DNA of 64,000 nucleotides from Pseudoflavitalea rhizosphaerae (GTDB lineage Bacteria; Bacteroidota; Bacteroidia; Chitinophagales; Chitinophagaceae): contig NZ_RCSU01000006.1 of NCBI RefSeq assembly GCF_003991355.1, forward strand, positions 1-64,000. The letters run 5' to 3'. Position 1 is the first letter of the stretch, and every line of letters begins with the position of its first letter. Both the position numbers and the translations under genes were made by a program. Under the pieces are notes generated by a model. The model was not told the DNA's origin. It saw only the letters and a list, made by a program, of their open reading frames with translations, and searched no databases. Of this stretch, positions 15,427 through 24,943 are shown in pieces.

Positions 15427-18369
15427 CTACAGGAAAACGTTTGGAAACCGAACGATCACCTGGGTGCCGGTTGCGTTTCCGTCTTCCTCCAAATCTATTA
15501 CGTCTACGGTTATGGGAATTTCCTGTCTTCGGTTGAGCGCAGCAATCCTTTCTGCTGTCAGCGTCATGCCTTTTGACTGGTATTCCACATGCATGAAGGA
15601 TTTTAGTTCGGACGCTTTCTTTCTTCCGATCCCATTGTCTTCAACAATACATACCAGGGTATTGCCTCTTTTCCTGAATAGTACTCTTACAGATTTCAAG
15701 CCGTCCAGCCGATACCGGAGGCCATGACGTATGCTGTTTTCTACATAGGGTTGCAGGATCATTGTAGGGATGAAGGTGTTGTCTGCATCGATGGCGGGGT
15801 CCACTTCTATATCATAGACGAAGCTATGAGAGAAGCGCATGCTTTCCAGTTCCAGGTAACTGCTGAGGTAACGGCATTCGCTTTCGATGCTGATGGATGA
15901 TCGGCTTGAGTTGTCCAGTGTCTGGCGGATCAGGTGTGCAAATGAAGTGAGGTATTCATTGGTCTTTTCAAAATTGTTCTGTAGCAGGAAATTCTGAATG
16001 GAGTTGAGACAGTTGAAGATGAAGTGTGGGTTCATTTGTGAACGCAGGGCCAGTTGTTCCAGTTCATTGATGCGGTTCTGGGTGGCGGATTTTGCCTGCT
16101 CCTGACGGATGCGCCGGATAATAAGCCACCAGACAAGGGCTGCAGTTATTCCAACTATCAAAATCCGAAACCACCAGGTTTTCCAGAAGGGAGGCGAAAT
16201 TTTAAAAGGAACTGAGATAGTATCGCTTTGAACGCCGAATTTATTCCGTGCGAAGACCTTCAGATCATAATTGCCCGGTGGAAGTGCAATGAACTCAAGG
16301 CTGGTGTTAGAGGTTGAACTCCAGGTGTCAGAATAGCCATTTAGTTTGTAGTGATAGGATATATTATCGGATGACCGGAAAGAAATTCCTGTGAAATTAA
16401 ATCGCAGGCTGTTCTCATCGTATTTTAGAAGGTGGAGGCTGTCATTGTTCACGGCTTTGCCTCCGGCTTCTACATTCAGCATGATCAATTTGCAGAAAGT
16501 ACTCTGACGGATCAAGGTTGTATCAAACAAAGTAAGTTTTCCTGAGGAGCCAACATATAACTTCCCGCTGTCAGAAAAGATGGAAAGTATATCATTGGAA
16601 GGTAAGCCGTCTTCGGTGGTGTAAAGTTGCAGAGGTTCAGAAAGATTTCGCCAGTTGATCCTTTGTAAACCTTTTTCAGTCCCAACCCAAAGAAATTTAG
16701 CATCGGGGAAGATGGATTTGCAATTGTTACTCGCCAGTCCATTTGTACTGTTGAATTGAACAACAACAGTATCGTTCCTTAATTTGAAAAGTCCATTTCC
16801 TGAAGTGGCGATCCAAAGATCTCCGGATGGGTCTTTACACATTCTGGTTACGAGGGCCTGCAGTTCCGGAATTGCATTGGCCATAATAAAGGGCTGGCGG
16901 CCTGGAGTGATTTTTACCGGTCCGTTAGGAGTACCGATATAATAATCATTGCCTGACTTCAGACAGGAATAAGATCTGTATCTCCAAATCGTATCCAGAA
17001 TATTAAGTTCTTTATCAACCAGCAATGTTCCTCTTCCGGTTGCTACCAGGAAGCTGTCTTTTCCGGCAGGTGCAATGGCTTTGTTTACATCTGTTTTGTT
17101 GAATTTCGATTTTCCTGTGATTACATCATAACTGATCAAAAAATTATCAAAGCCAAGTCCCAGCCAATCTTTTTCAAGTGGCTCGATGAAGCGCATCCAG
17201 TTGACCAGGCCTTTATTATTTGCTATTGCATGGTAACCTGAAAAGTCTTTGCTGGTAATTTCTCCATTTTTAATGATGTAAAGTTTTCCGTCAGAATTAC
17301 CTGTGTATATCTGATTGCCGGCTTTATAAATACTAAGTATATCAGTTGAGTTATTGGGGTAGGTATATGACCTGACATTCCGGGTTGGAATCATCAATAG
17401 TCCATCAGACTGAGTGGCGATCCAGATATTTCCTTCTTTATCCATGGAAGCTCTGTTGGTATTGAGGTCTGGAACCAGGTGGTCATTTATTTTTTCAGTC
17501 TTCGTATCAACCATATAAATCCCATGATGTGTACTGAAAAACTGTATAGTCCTTCCTTTATTGATATTGCAGGATACCTTTATCATCTCCGAAGGGCGAA
17601 ATGAAAATTTTATATTGTCAAAGTCTGAAATCTGAGCAAGCATCATTTTACTGCTATTGGGATAGTAAACAGGCGGTTGCTGCTCCATTTTCCCGTTTAT
17701 CATTTTGTAAGGTTGATAATAATCCGATGTGGTACTCCATTTGACCGAGTACCAGGGTTGCCATTTTTCACCATTGTACAGATGAAAATCAGATTTGTGT
17801 GCGCTGGAATCGTAAATGGAATAAAGAAACTCATGCGGCCTGACCCCGGCTGCAAGGCTGGTATGTCCTCTGATCTTATGATTGAATTGATCGTATTTAA
17901 CCTGATTGTCGGCAGTCAATATATAAATGGTCGGGGACAGGTGTTCATGAGAAGCAAAAGCCATATCGCCAGCATCATTTTCAACAACAAGTAAAAAGGA
18001 ACTGAGCGGCCGCATTTTTTGAAGACTTGTGTCGTTCCGGTAATTGTAAAACCTGCCTTTATAATAATAGCACATCGAATTATGCATAGACACCATCCAA
18101 AGCCTTCCTTTTGAATCAGGGTATAGCATGATCACGTCATTATTGACCAGCCCGTCCTGTTGAGTAAACACCGTGAATTTCCTTCCATCAAAACGCGCCA
18201 CGCCCGCGTCTGTTGCAACCCATATGAATCCTTCTGCATCCTGCTTTACATCATACACCAGGTTGCTGGGCAGTCCATCAGCTACAGTATATTTTTTGTA
18301 ATTGTATTGTTGCGCAGTGGCAGATAAGCCGGACAGCAATAAAAAAAGCATGAAGTATTTGCGCAACAT
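15427..18369 (-). CDS. Large beta-propeller sensor histidine kinase, LytS type
   Basis: 980-residue membrane sensor. Order: signal peptide (about 1-19); two seven-bladed-type propellers of reg_prop repeats (about 20-640; for example GFIWVATDAGVARFDG, GNIWIATQSDGLLMI, GDLWIATSGNGLFKL); a Y_Y_Y domain near 650-715; one transmembrane helix near 726-748; a short coiled coil; and a LytS-type kinase with phospho-His in NPHFIFNCLNSIQNF (about 780) and ATP-site motifs VENSIRHG and DNGIGRKKA. The architecture resembles hybrid two-component sensors, but it lacks a fused receiver and instead is followed 9 bp later by a separate LytTR regulator. Ligand unknown; the periplasmic propellers suggest a glycan or other extracellular cue. 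Confidence 0.93.
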   Translation of the reverse strand: MLRKYFMLFLLLSGLSATAQQYNYKKYTVADGLPSNLVYDVKQDAEGFIWVATDAGVARFDGRKFTVFTQQDGLVNNDVIMLYPDSKGRLWMVSMHNSMCYYYKGRFYNYRNDTSLQKMRPLSSFLLVVENDAGDMAFASHEHLSPTIYILTADNQVKYDQFNHKIRGHTSLAAGVRPHEFLYSIYDSSAHKSDFHLYNGEKWQPWYSVKWSTTSDYYQPYKMINGKMEQQPPVYYPNSSKMMLAQISDFDNIKFSFRPSEMIKVSCNINKGRTIQFFSTHHGIYMVDTKTEKINDHLVPDLNTNRASMDKEGNIWIATQSDGLLMIPTRNVRSYTYPNNSTDILSIYKAGNQIYTGNSDGKLYIIKNGEITSKDFSGYHAIANNKGLVNWMRFIEPLEKDWLGLGFDNFLISYDVITGKSKFNKTDVNKAIAPAGKDSFLVATGRGTLLVDKELNILDTIWRYRSYSCLKSGNDYYIGTPNGPVKITPGRQPFIMANAIPELQALVTRMCKDPSGDLWIATSGNGLFKLRNDTVVVQFNSTNGLASNNCKSIFPDAKFLWVGTEKGLQRINWRNLSEPLQLYTTEDGLPSNDILSIFSDSGKLYVGSSGKLTLFDTTLIRQSTFCKLIMLNVEAGGKAVNNDSLHLLKYDENSLRFNFTGISFRSSDNISYHYKLNGYSDTWSSTSNTSLEFIALPPGNYDLKVFARNKFGVQSDTISVPFKISPPFWKTWWFRILIVGITAALVWWLIIRRIRQEQAKSATQNRINELEQLALRSQMNPHFIFNCLNSIQNFLLQNNFEKTNEYLTSFAHLIRQTLDNSSRSSISIESECRYLSSYLELESMRFSHSFVYDIEVDPAIDADNTFIPTMILQPYVENSIRHGLRYRLDGLKSVRVLFRKRGNTLVCIVEDNGIGRKKASELKSFMHVEYQSKGMTLTAERIAALNRRQEIPITVDVIDLEEDGNATGTQVIVRFPNVFL

Positions 18370-18378
18370 AGATAGCTG

Positions 18379-19122
18379 TTAGATGAATTTAGAAAGGAAT
18401 TCGTCTTTCTTTCTTGTACTCACTTCAATGGCGCTCCCGTCTTCCATTTCCACGTATCCGCCGCGGCCGCGATGGTATTTTTTAATATAGTTGTGATTGA
18501 TGATATGCGAGTGGTGCACCCTGCTGAAATTACTCATGTCCAGCAAACTCTCAAACTCTTTCAGCGGGCGGGATACGATGATCTTGTTTTTATCTTTCAG
18601 AAAAATAAAAGTGTAATTATTGCTCGCTTCCAATCTTACAAAATCATCGGTGTCTAAAAAGATCAGTCCTTCAAATGTAGGAAGGGCCAGTCTTTTGGAA
18701 CTGCTTGGCGGGGACTTGAGATTGTACAGCAGGTTTTCGATGCGCGTGTTGATATTCTTGGAACTTATCTTCACTTCTGCTTTTGCCACCGCAGCCTGAA
18801 GCTCTTTGATGCTGACGGGCTTCAGCAAATAATCCAGTGCAGAAAGTTTGATGGCATTGAGTGCATAATTATCGAATGCGGTTACGAAGATCACTTCAAA
18901 GTTGATCTTGTGAATACTGTTGAGCAGATCGAAGGCATTGCCGAAAGGCATTTCAATATCTATAAAGATCAGGTCCGGCTGGTGCTGAATGATCAACTCT
19001 TTTGCAGTGGTGATATTGTTGGCGCTGGCTACAACAGACACTACAGGACAGTAGCGGGTGAGCATTTCATGAAGCGCTTCCACGCTGTTGTGTTCGTCAT
19101 CGATAATAATGCTTTTGATCAT
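18379..19122 (-). CDS. LytTR family response regulator
   Basis: 247-residue regulator: receiver domain with IIDDE, phospho-Asp in LIFIDIEMPFGNA and Lys in LLKPV, then a LytTR DNA-binding domain (DDFVRLEASNNYTF, FSRVHHSHIINHNYI). Only 15 bp separate it from the upstream gene and 9 bp from the propeller kinase downstream, so gene order is surface-type protein, regulator, kinase on one strand. It is the likely output partner of that kinase. Confidence 0.95.
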   Translation of the reverse strand: MIKSIIIDDEHNSVEALHEMLTRYCPVVSVVASANNITTAKELIIQHQPDLIFIDIEMPFGNAFDLLNSIHKINFEVIFVTAFDNYALNAIKLSALDYLLKPVSIKELQAAVAKAEVKISSKNINTRIENLLYNLKSPPSSSKRLALPTFEGLIFLDTDDFVRLEASNNYTFIFLKDKNKIIVSRPLKEFESLLDMSNFSRVHHSHIINHNYIKKYHRGRGGYVEMEDGSAIEVSTRKKDEFLSKFI

Positions 19123-19137
19123 ATGGCAGGATTGAGG

Positions 19138-20220
19138 TCAATGGTATTCATAATCGTAGGGCAGCAGTTCCGCCAGCAGTTTCCAGGCCCAGTAGCCGGT
19201 ACTGATCACGGTTTGCTGATCGTAAAAATAACCATTTTCTTCTATGATGAATCCGTCGGCTACGTCAAGCAGGGATACCTGAACGCGGATATTGTCCGGC
19301 AGCTTGTAATCCTGCAGATAACGTTTGTCTGGATGCACATTCCTGTAAGTGATGCGGTAACGGCCTTTCCAGTTGATGAAAACTTCGCTGCTGTCTGCTT
19401 CGTAAAGCTCTTCGGAATAGATATCTTTTATGTATGTGCCTTTGGCGCTTTGGGGATCGTCTTCCATTTTCTCCACAACAAATCCTTCGTCGGGCATGGT
19501 GCTGTCGTATAAGGTACGCATGAAATGGAGGCGGCTGCCGAGATAGGTCCTTGCCCTGTTTTTCTCGTACTGCGTACGTGCTTCAGCGGTAGTATCGATC
19601 TCTGTGAAAAGCGGATAGCCGGTATACTGGCTGATATTATTGTTGTAATCGTAGCTGAAGGAATCCAGCTGGTAGCGGATATTGTAGCCCAGGGCTTCAT
19701 TTGTAATGATGATATCTTCGCGCGCCGTCACTTTCAGCCTGTTCCTTTTTTTGAAAAAGTAGAATTTAAGTACCTCAGGATTTTTGATCACGCATTGTGA
19801 TGCATTGGGAGATGTGCCGATAAAATGATCGATAAAGAACTGGCCATAACGGGCAAGCCCATCCGGCAATTCTGTACTGGCTACTACAGCTACTTCCGCC
19901 AGTGATTTTTCTTCCTTCAGCAAAGCGATCTGCATGGTATCTGCGGCAGGCAGGTTATTGCTGATGCGGATCACTTTCTTTTCATAACCCATGAAGGAGA
20001 TCACGAGATCATATCCCCCGTTGGGGAGCCGAAGGAAGAAGAGCCCTTCTTTATTGGTGATGGTGCCCTGCGTGGTATTTTGGCAATAGGCGGATGCGCC
20101 TTGCAGCGCTTGTTGCGTAGCGGAATCCACTACTTTCCCGAGCAGGGTGAAATTCTTTTCCTGTGCCACGGATGTTAAATGCATCAATAACAGGACCAGG
20201 AAAGGGAGGAGCTTTTTCAT
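19138..20220 (-). CDS. Secreted protein with carboxypeptidase-regulatory-like domain
   Basis: 360-residue exported protein of unknown function. A signal peptide (about 1-19) is followed by a carboxypeptidase-regulatory-like beta-sandwich (LLGKVVDSATQQALQGASAY...GYDLVISFMGYEK, about 24-110), the domain found at the N-terminus of many Bacteroidota surface and TonB-linked proteins. The remaining ~250 residues are rich in Tyr and charged residues, and I do not recognise them. No TonB-receptor barrel is present. It leads the minus-strand group with the LytTR regulator and propeller kinase and may be tied to that sensor. Confidence 0.75.
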   Translation of the reverse strand: MKKLLPFLVLLLMHLTSVAQEKNFTLLGKVVDSATQQALQGASAYCQNTTQGTITNKEGLFFLRLPNGGYDLVISFMGYEKKVIRISNNLPAADTMQIALLKEEKSLAEVAVVASTELPDGLARYGQFFIDHFIGTSPNASQCVIKNPEVLKFYFFKKRNRLKVTAREDIIITNEALGYNIRYQLDSFSYDYNNNISQYTGYPLFTEIDTTAEARTQYEKNRARTYLGSRLHFMRTLYDSTMPDEGFVVEKMEDDPQSAKGTYIKDIYSEELYEADSSEVFINWKGRYRITYRNVHPDKRYLQDYKLPDNIRVQVSLLDVADGFIIEENGYFYDQQTVISTGYWAWKLLAELLPYDYEYH

Positions 20221-20231
20221 AGTATCTGGTT

Positions 20232-21227
20232 TCAGGATGAGGGTAGTTGCTGTTTATAACGCTTACAGGCTTTTTCGATGGTTTGGGTTAAAGGTGTGAA
20301 GCTGAAATCAGGTAATGCATTCAGCAGTTTTGTATTGTCGAAATAAGTTTTGCTTTGAGCCACACGCGCACTCTGTTTGGTGAGCAGCGGCTTTTTGCCG
20401 GTGAACTTTGATTTCAATTTTTCCAGTCGCCATGCGATCTTCATCAGGAATGGCGTAGCGTGTTTGGAAGGTCTTTTCTTTCCGAAATTGTCTGCAATAT
20501 CGTTCATCAGCTGGCGGAAAGGAAGGTTCTCTCCGGAAACGATGAAGCGTTCATTGCTGATGGAGCTTTTCATCAGCGCCACCGTTACTTTGGCAACATC
20601 TTCCACATCTACAAATCCGTTCACGCCTTCGGTGTACCAGGGAAACTGGTTATAAACCGTTTTAAAGATCTCGCAGCTGCTGCTGTTCCAGTCTCCATAA
20701 CCCAGGATGGTGCTGGGATTCAGGATCATCACTTCCATGCCTTCACCCATGGCGCGCCACACTTCCATTTCCGCAAAGTATTTACTGATGGCGTAATGGG
20801 TGTTGGATTTGCTCTTTGTCCATTTTTTCTCTTCCGTAACTTTTGTTTCTTTGGCTGTTCTTCCGAGTGCTGCAACAGAACTAATGTACACAAAACGGCG
20901 TACATTTTTTTCCAGCGCGATATTCACCACATTGGCAGTGCCTTCGATATTGACTTTGAACAGTGTATGTTTTTTCCCGGGATCGAAAGAAACCACAGCG
21001 GCGGCATGTATCACGGTATCGATCCCTTCCATTGCTTCTTCCAGGGAAACCACATCCAGGATATCACCTTCCACCCATTCCACTTTTTCAAAAATGGAAG
21101 ATGGAATAAAAGAAGGAAGTTCGCGGCTGCGTTTCAGGGCGCGGACCTGGTATCCCTGTTGAACCAGTTCCTTAATGATGTAAGCGCCCAGGAAACCTGT
21201 ACCGCCGGTGATGAAGATAGTAGACAA
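20232..21227 (-). CDS. NAD-dependent epimerase/dehydratase
   Basis: 331-residue extended SDR enzyme. The nucleotide-binding motif TGGTGFLGAYI begins at residue 7, there is a DTVIHAAAVVS block, and the catalytic Tyr-x3-Lys is in YAISKYFAE. The general form resembles dihydroflavonol-reductase-like and sugar-epimerase proteins; the substrate is not assignable. The start is TTG at 21227: no ATG or GTG is available upstream within reach, and the first beta strand begins at residue 4, so the rare start is well supported. Confidence 0.88.
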   Translation of the reverse strand: MSTIFITGGTGFLGAYIIKELVQQGYQVRALKRSRELPSFIPSSIFEKVEWVEGDILDVVSLEEAMEGIDTVIHAAAVVSFDPGKKHTLFKVNIEGTANVVNIALEKNVRRFVYISSVAALGRTAKETKVTEEKKWTKSKSNTHYAISKYFAEMEVWRAMGEGMEVMILNPSTILGYGDWNSSSCEIFKTVYNQFPWYTEGVNGFVDVEDVAKVTVALMKSSISNERFIVSGENLPFRQLMNDIADNFGKKRPSKHATPFLMKIAWRLEKLKSKFTGKKPLLTKQSARVAQSKTYFDNTKLLNALPDFSFTPLTQTIEKACKRYKQQLPSS

Positions 21228-21257
21228 TTGGATGTTTTTTGTTGCTCTTCAGATAAC

Positions 21258-22103
21258 TCAGTTGTATTGGTAGTAACCTTTTCCGCTTTTTCTTCCAAGT
21301 GCGCCGTTTCTTACTTTTTCCTCCTGCAATGGAGAAGGGCGGAGACGCAAAGGCTGACCAAGCTGATCGTATACGGAACAGCTCACAGCATAATTGATAT
21401 CATTGCCAATCAGGTCCATCAGTTTGAAAGGGCCCATTTTGAAACCTGTTGCTTCCAGGAGCGTGTCTATCGTTTCGATACTGCTCAGTTCTTTTTCTGC
21501 GAGATACATCGCTTCCAGGTAATAGGGGCGCGCCACGTGGTTTACAATGAAACCCGGCGCATCGTTGCAGAGTACGGGTGTTTTTTCCAGTTCCTTCGTG
21601 AGGGCAACCACGGCATCGATGGTGGCCTGGTTGGTGAGCGGCGTGGCTACCACTTCCACCAGTTTCATCAGCGGCGCAGGATTGAAGAAGTGCATGCCTG
21701 CAACCCTTTCGGGGTGGACCACCTGTTTGGCAATTTCCGTTACTGAGAGGGATGAGGTATTGGTAGCGAAGATGGTTTCACTATGGTTCACTTCTGCCAG
21801 TTGATTGAACAGACCTACTTTCACGGGCAGCTTTTCAACGATGGCTTCAATCACGATGTCTGCAATGCAATCATTGATCTCACTGGTGAGTTTAATATGG
21901 TCAAGGATGCTTTGTTGTTGTTCAGCGGTGAGCTTTTGCTTTTCCACCAAATTCTGCAAATCTTTTTGCAGGGCGGTATTGGCTTGCTGAAGCACGTCTT
22001 TGTTTACATCGAAGAGTATCGTATGAAATCCATAGCGGGCTGCAACCTGGGCAATGCCCCGTCCCATTGTACCTGCTCCGCACACGCAAACAGTCTGAAT
22101 CAT
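21258..22103 (-). CDS. 3-hydroxyacyl-CoA dehydrogenase
   Basis: 281-residue dehydrogenase of the 3-hydroxybutyryl-CoA type, which oxidises or reduces short 3-hydroxyacyl-CoA with NAD(P). It shows the Rossmann motif CGAGTMGRGIAQ at the N-terminus, the catalytic His region GMHFFNPAPLMKLVE and the C-terminal PGFIVNHVARPYYLEA domain. The ATG at 22103 puts the glycine motif near residue 8; a longer open frame to 22205 adds an unrelated leader. Possible roles are fatty-acid or phenylacetate degradation or butanoate metabolism. It is divergent from the WYL regulator. Confidence 0.93.
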   Translation of the reverse strand: MIQTVCVCGAGTMGRGIAQVAARYGFHTILFDVNKDVLQQANTALQKDLQNLVEKQKLTAEQQQSILDHIKLTSEINDCIADIVIEAIVEKLPVKVGLFNQLAEVNHSETIFATNTSSLSVTEIAKQVVHPERVAGMHFFNPAPLMKLVEVVATPLTNQATIDAVVALTKELEKTPVLCNDAPGFIVNHVARPYYLEAMYLAEKELSSIETIDTLLEATGFKMGPFKLMDLIGNDINYAVSCSVYDQLGQPLRLRPSPLQEEKVRNGALGRKSGKGYYQYN

Positions 22104-22216
22104 GATCTTCTGTTGAATTGAGTGAATCACCATTGAAATTTGGCGGGATAAAAGTAGTGAAAAGAGCGGGTATACAATTTCATAGTAGTAATTTAGTGTT
22201 CGCATAAACCGTTATT

Positions 22217-23173
22217 GTGAACAGAATAGACCGCCTTCACGCCATTCTTACCCATTTGCAGAGCAAGAGAAGGGTAACAGCCCAGGAGATTGCCGACCGG
22301 TTCAATATCAGTCTGCGCACCGTTTACCGCGATGTGAAAGCGCTGGACGAAAGCGGCGTTCCCGTGATCGGCGAAGCCGGCAGCGGTTATACCATCATGG
22401 AAGGCTATCGCCTGCCGCCGGTGATGTTCAGCCAGCAGGAAGCCAATGCCCTGCTGCTTGGTGGAAAGCTGGCGGAAAAACTTACTGACGGATCGATCCG
22501 CCAGCATTTCGAAGCAGCCCTCTTCAAGATCAAAGCTGTATTGCGTACAACCGACAAAGAGAATCTCGATAATCTCAATAACCATATCGAAGTACTGAGG
22601 TTCCGGGGACCATCGGACGAAAATGCAGATTCGCATCTCACCGCCCTGCAACAGGCGATCGCAGAAAAGCGTGTTATTTTCATCCGTTATCATTCAGGGG
22701 GAAAAGAGGAATTGTCTGAGCGGATGGTGGAACCCATCGGTTTATGGTATTACAGCATGTACTGGCACCTGATCGGATGGTGCCGTTTGCGAAAAGGTTA
22801 CCGGGACTTCCGTGTGAGCCGCATCCAACGACTGCAATTGAAAGATGAAACCTTTGATGGCTCCGTTCATCCTACGCTTCATGGTTATATCGATTCGATG
22901 AAAAAAGATAAAACTGAACTGAATGAAGCAGTGGTGACCATGCAGAACGAATTCATCAGGTATATACGCGAGAGCCGCTACTACTATGGCTTTGTGAAGG
23001 ACGAGGCGGCGGGAGATAATTGTACCCGAATGTTTTTCATGACCGGTCATATGGAATATTTCGCAAGATGGCTGCTCACTTTCACCAATGCAGTAAAAGT
23101 GGAATCGCCCCAATCGCTCAAAGATACCATGGCCTCTTTTTCAAAAGAACTTCATCAACATTACGCAGGCTAA
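22217..23173 (+). CDS. YafY-type HTH/WYL transcriptional regulator
   Basis: 318-residue regulator: an N-terminal DeoR-like helix-turn-helix (about residues 5-60, QEIADRFNISLRTVYRDVKALDE-type) and a WYL ligand-binding domain in the middle (PIGLWYYSMYWHLIGWCR), followed by the usual WCX extension. Such proteins sense nucleotides or nucleic acid in several systems and often repress neighbours. The start is GTG at 22217. It heads a plus-strand group with a DNA glycosylase and two small-molecule or stress-type proteins, which it may control; that is inference from order alone. Confidence 0.92.
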   Translation: MNRIDRLHAILTHLQSKRRVTAQEIADRFNISLRTVYRDVKALDESGVPVIGEAGSGYTIMEGYRLPPVMFSQQEANALLLGGKLAEKLTDGSIRQHFEAALFKIKAVLRTTDKENLDNLNNHIEVLRFRGPSDENADSHLTALQQAIAEKRVIFIRYHSGGKEELSERMVEPIGLWYYSMYWHLIGWCRLRKGYRDFRVSRIQRLQLKDETFDGSVHPTLHGYIDSMKKDKTELNEAVVTMQNEFIRYIRESRYYYGFVKDEAAGDNCTRMFFMTGHMEYFARWLLTFTNAVKVESPQSLKDTMASFSKELHQHYAG

Positions 23174-23192
23174 ACCTTAATCAATACTTCCC

Positions 23193-23741
23193 ATGTCATA
23201 TTGCAGTGTTATCGAAAGAATGTCAGGAGATAAACAGGCATTACACAAGAACTACCACGATAATCATTACGGATTTCCAATTCACGACGATAATGAACTA
23301 TTCGGACGATTGATCATGGAGATCAACCAGGCCGGGCTGAGCTGGGAAACCATCCTGAAAAAGGAAGCCTCTTTCCGGAAAGCCTACCATAATTTCAACG
23401 TGAAGAAAGTGGCCGCCTACACAGAGAAAGACAGGGAGCGCTTACTACAGGATGCGGGCATTATCCGGAACCGTCTCAAGATCAATGCAGCTATCGAGAA
23501 TGCAAAGACCATTCTTGTTCTGCAAAAAGAGTTCGGCTCTTTTGAACAATGGCTGGAACATCATCATCCCAAAACGAAGGAAGAATGGGTAAAGCTATTT
23601 AAGAAGACCTTCCGTTTTACCGGTGGAGAGATCGTGAACGAATTCCTTATGAGCACCGGCTACCTGCCCGGGGCGCATTCGGACAATTGCCAGGTTCAAA
23701 AAAAGGTGCTGAAAAGCAAACCCATGTGGGCGAAGAAATGA
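23193..23741 (+). CDS. tag: DNA-3-methyladenine glycosylase I
   Basis: 182-residue Tag-family glycosylase that removes 3-methyladenine from alkylated DNA. The zinc 'snap' ligands are visible: Cys4 in the first residues, a His in YHDNHYG, and a C-terminal His and Cys in HSDNC. The core shows QAGLSWETILKK and AGIIRNRLKI. The start at 23193 is kept rather than the Met ten codons later because it retains the metal-binding Cys4. It follows the WYL regulator by 19 bp. Confidence 0.92.
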   Translation: MSYCSVIERMSGDKQALHKNYHDNHYGFPIHDDNELFGRLIMEINQAGLSWETILKKEASFRKAYHNFNVKKVAAYTEKDRERLLQDAGIIRNRLKINAAIENAKTILVLQKEFGSFEQWLEHHHPKTKEEWVKLFKKTFRFTGGEIVNEFLMSTGYLPGAHSDNCQVQKKVLKSKPMWAKK

Positions 23742-23831
23742 TCCAGACCCGTTATCGATTTTTATTTTCCTGCTACTGACATAGGGCTGTCACTACCCCA
23801 TAGTTCTTTTGTATAAACAAATACGAGCGCT

Positions 23832-24281
23832 ATGGAAATCAAGACGCATCCCCCGGTGACTGTTTTGTACAGTTCCCACCAGACAACCCTGAACACACTG
23901 CATCAATATGTTGGCACTGTTCTCCAGGACCTGCTCGCAGAAGCGGCTAATCAGAAAGCGCTGATCAGCGGACCGGTCTATTGGGTCTATCATGGTTCCG
24001 ATGGTAAACCCGATACAGAATTCACGCTGGAGATCGCACTACCGGTACAGGGAATGTCCAATTCCGGAAAATTCGGTCTGAAACAATTGCCCGCCTTCAA
24101 AGCGCTGGTGCATGAACATGTAGGCGCATGGGAAGACCTGCCTTCAGTATATGGCCAGTTGCTGAAATTCATAGACGACAGGAAGATTGCCATCAATGAT
24201 GAATGCCGGGAGATCTATGTCAATATCGATTTCCAGGATCCGCGCAACAATATCACTACGGTGCAGATGGGGGTGTTATAA
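23832..24281 (+). CDS. GyrI-like effector-binding protein
   Basis: 149-residue stand-alone protein with the GyrI/AraC-type effector-binding fold (SOUL-like): VTVLYSSHQTTLNTLHQYVG, the PVYWVYHG strand and FKALVHEHVGAWEDLPSVYGQL. Such proteins bind small amphipathic molecules and may buffer drugs or hydrolyse cyclopropanyl compounds in related families. There is no DNA-binding part. It sits between tag and a DJ-1/PfpI protein in a stress-like plus-strand group. Confidence 0.8.
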   Translation: MEIKTHPPVTVLYSSHQTTLNTLHQYVGTVLQDLLAEAANQKALISGPVYWVYHGSDGKPDTEFTLEIALPVQGMSNSGKFGLKQLPAFKALVHEHVGAWEDLPSVYGQLLKFIDDRKIAINDECREIYVNIDFQDPRNNITTVQMGVL

Positions 24282-24320
24282 CTGTGCTCAATAACCGATC
24301 AACCATATAAACATATACTC

Positions 24321-24926
24321 ATGAAAAAGAGAATTTGTTACCTGTTCGTATTTAATGGCTATGCAGACTGGGAAGCAGCTTACACTGTAGCGCACCTGAA
24401 CAAATATTCAGATTTCATGATCCGGACCTTTTCAATCGATGGGCAAACCGTTACTTCCATGGGAGATATCAGGATAGAACCTGATCATTCCCTGGAAGAA
24501 GTGGACCCGAAGAAAGTTGACCTGCTCCTCCTGCCCGGAGGTGAGGCCTGGGAGAATGGAGAACACCAGGAAATTGCGTTGCTGGTTGAGGCCTTCCTGC
24601 ACGCCAAAAAAACCGTGGCTGCAATTTGCGGCGCTACCGTGATGCTGGGCAATCATGGTTTCCTGGACCATGTGCCACATACCAGTAACGACCTGGCTTA
24701 TCTCAAAGACCTGGCGCCGGATTACGGAGGCGATGCGCATTACGTGCAGGAGCCTTGTGTGAGCGCCGATAACCTGATCACCGCCAATGGAGCGGCAGCG
24801 CTGGAACTGATGGTAGCGATCTTCAAAAAGTTCAATGTGATGGAAGCCAGTGTAACCGACGCTGTGTATGATCTGTTCAAAAGTGCAGGAATGGAAAACA
24901 GGATGTTTGCTGAAACAGAAGCGTAG
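24321..24926 (+). CDS. DJ-1/PfpI family protein
   Basis: 201-residue class-I glutamine-amidotransferase-like protein of the DJ-1/PfpI group. The nucleophile elbow is AAICGATVMLG (Cys about residue 99), and LLLLPGGEAWENG forms the preceding oxyanion region. Members act as chaperones, deglycase-like enzymes or proteases; the exact role is unknown. The gene follows the GyrI-like gene by 39 bp and ends shortly before a MITE-like repeat. Confidence 0.85.
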   Translation: MKKRICYLFVFNGYADWEAAYTVAHLNKYSDFMIRTFSIDGQTVTSMGDIRIEPDHSLEEVDPKKVDLLLLPGGEAWENGEHQEIALLVEAFLHAKKTVAAICGATVMLGNHGFLDHVPHTSNDLAYLKDLAPDYGGDAHYVQEPCVSADNLITANGAAALELMVAIFKKFNVMEASVTDAVYDLFKSAGMENRMFAETEA

Positions 24927-24943
24927 AACGAATGGGTTAGTAA

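Noticed and set aside
20460-21746. 428-codon plus-strand open frame
   Set aside because: It lies antisense across the epimerase and 3-hydroxyacyl-CoA dehydrogenase genes, both of which have clear family motifs; its translation is Phe/His/Cys-rich and shows no domain.
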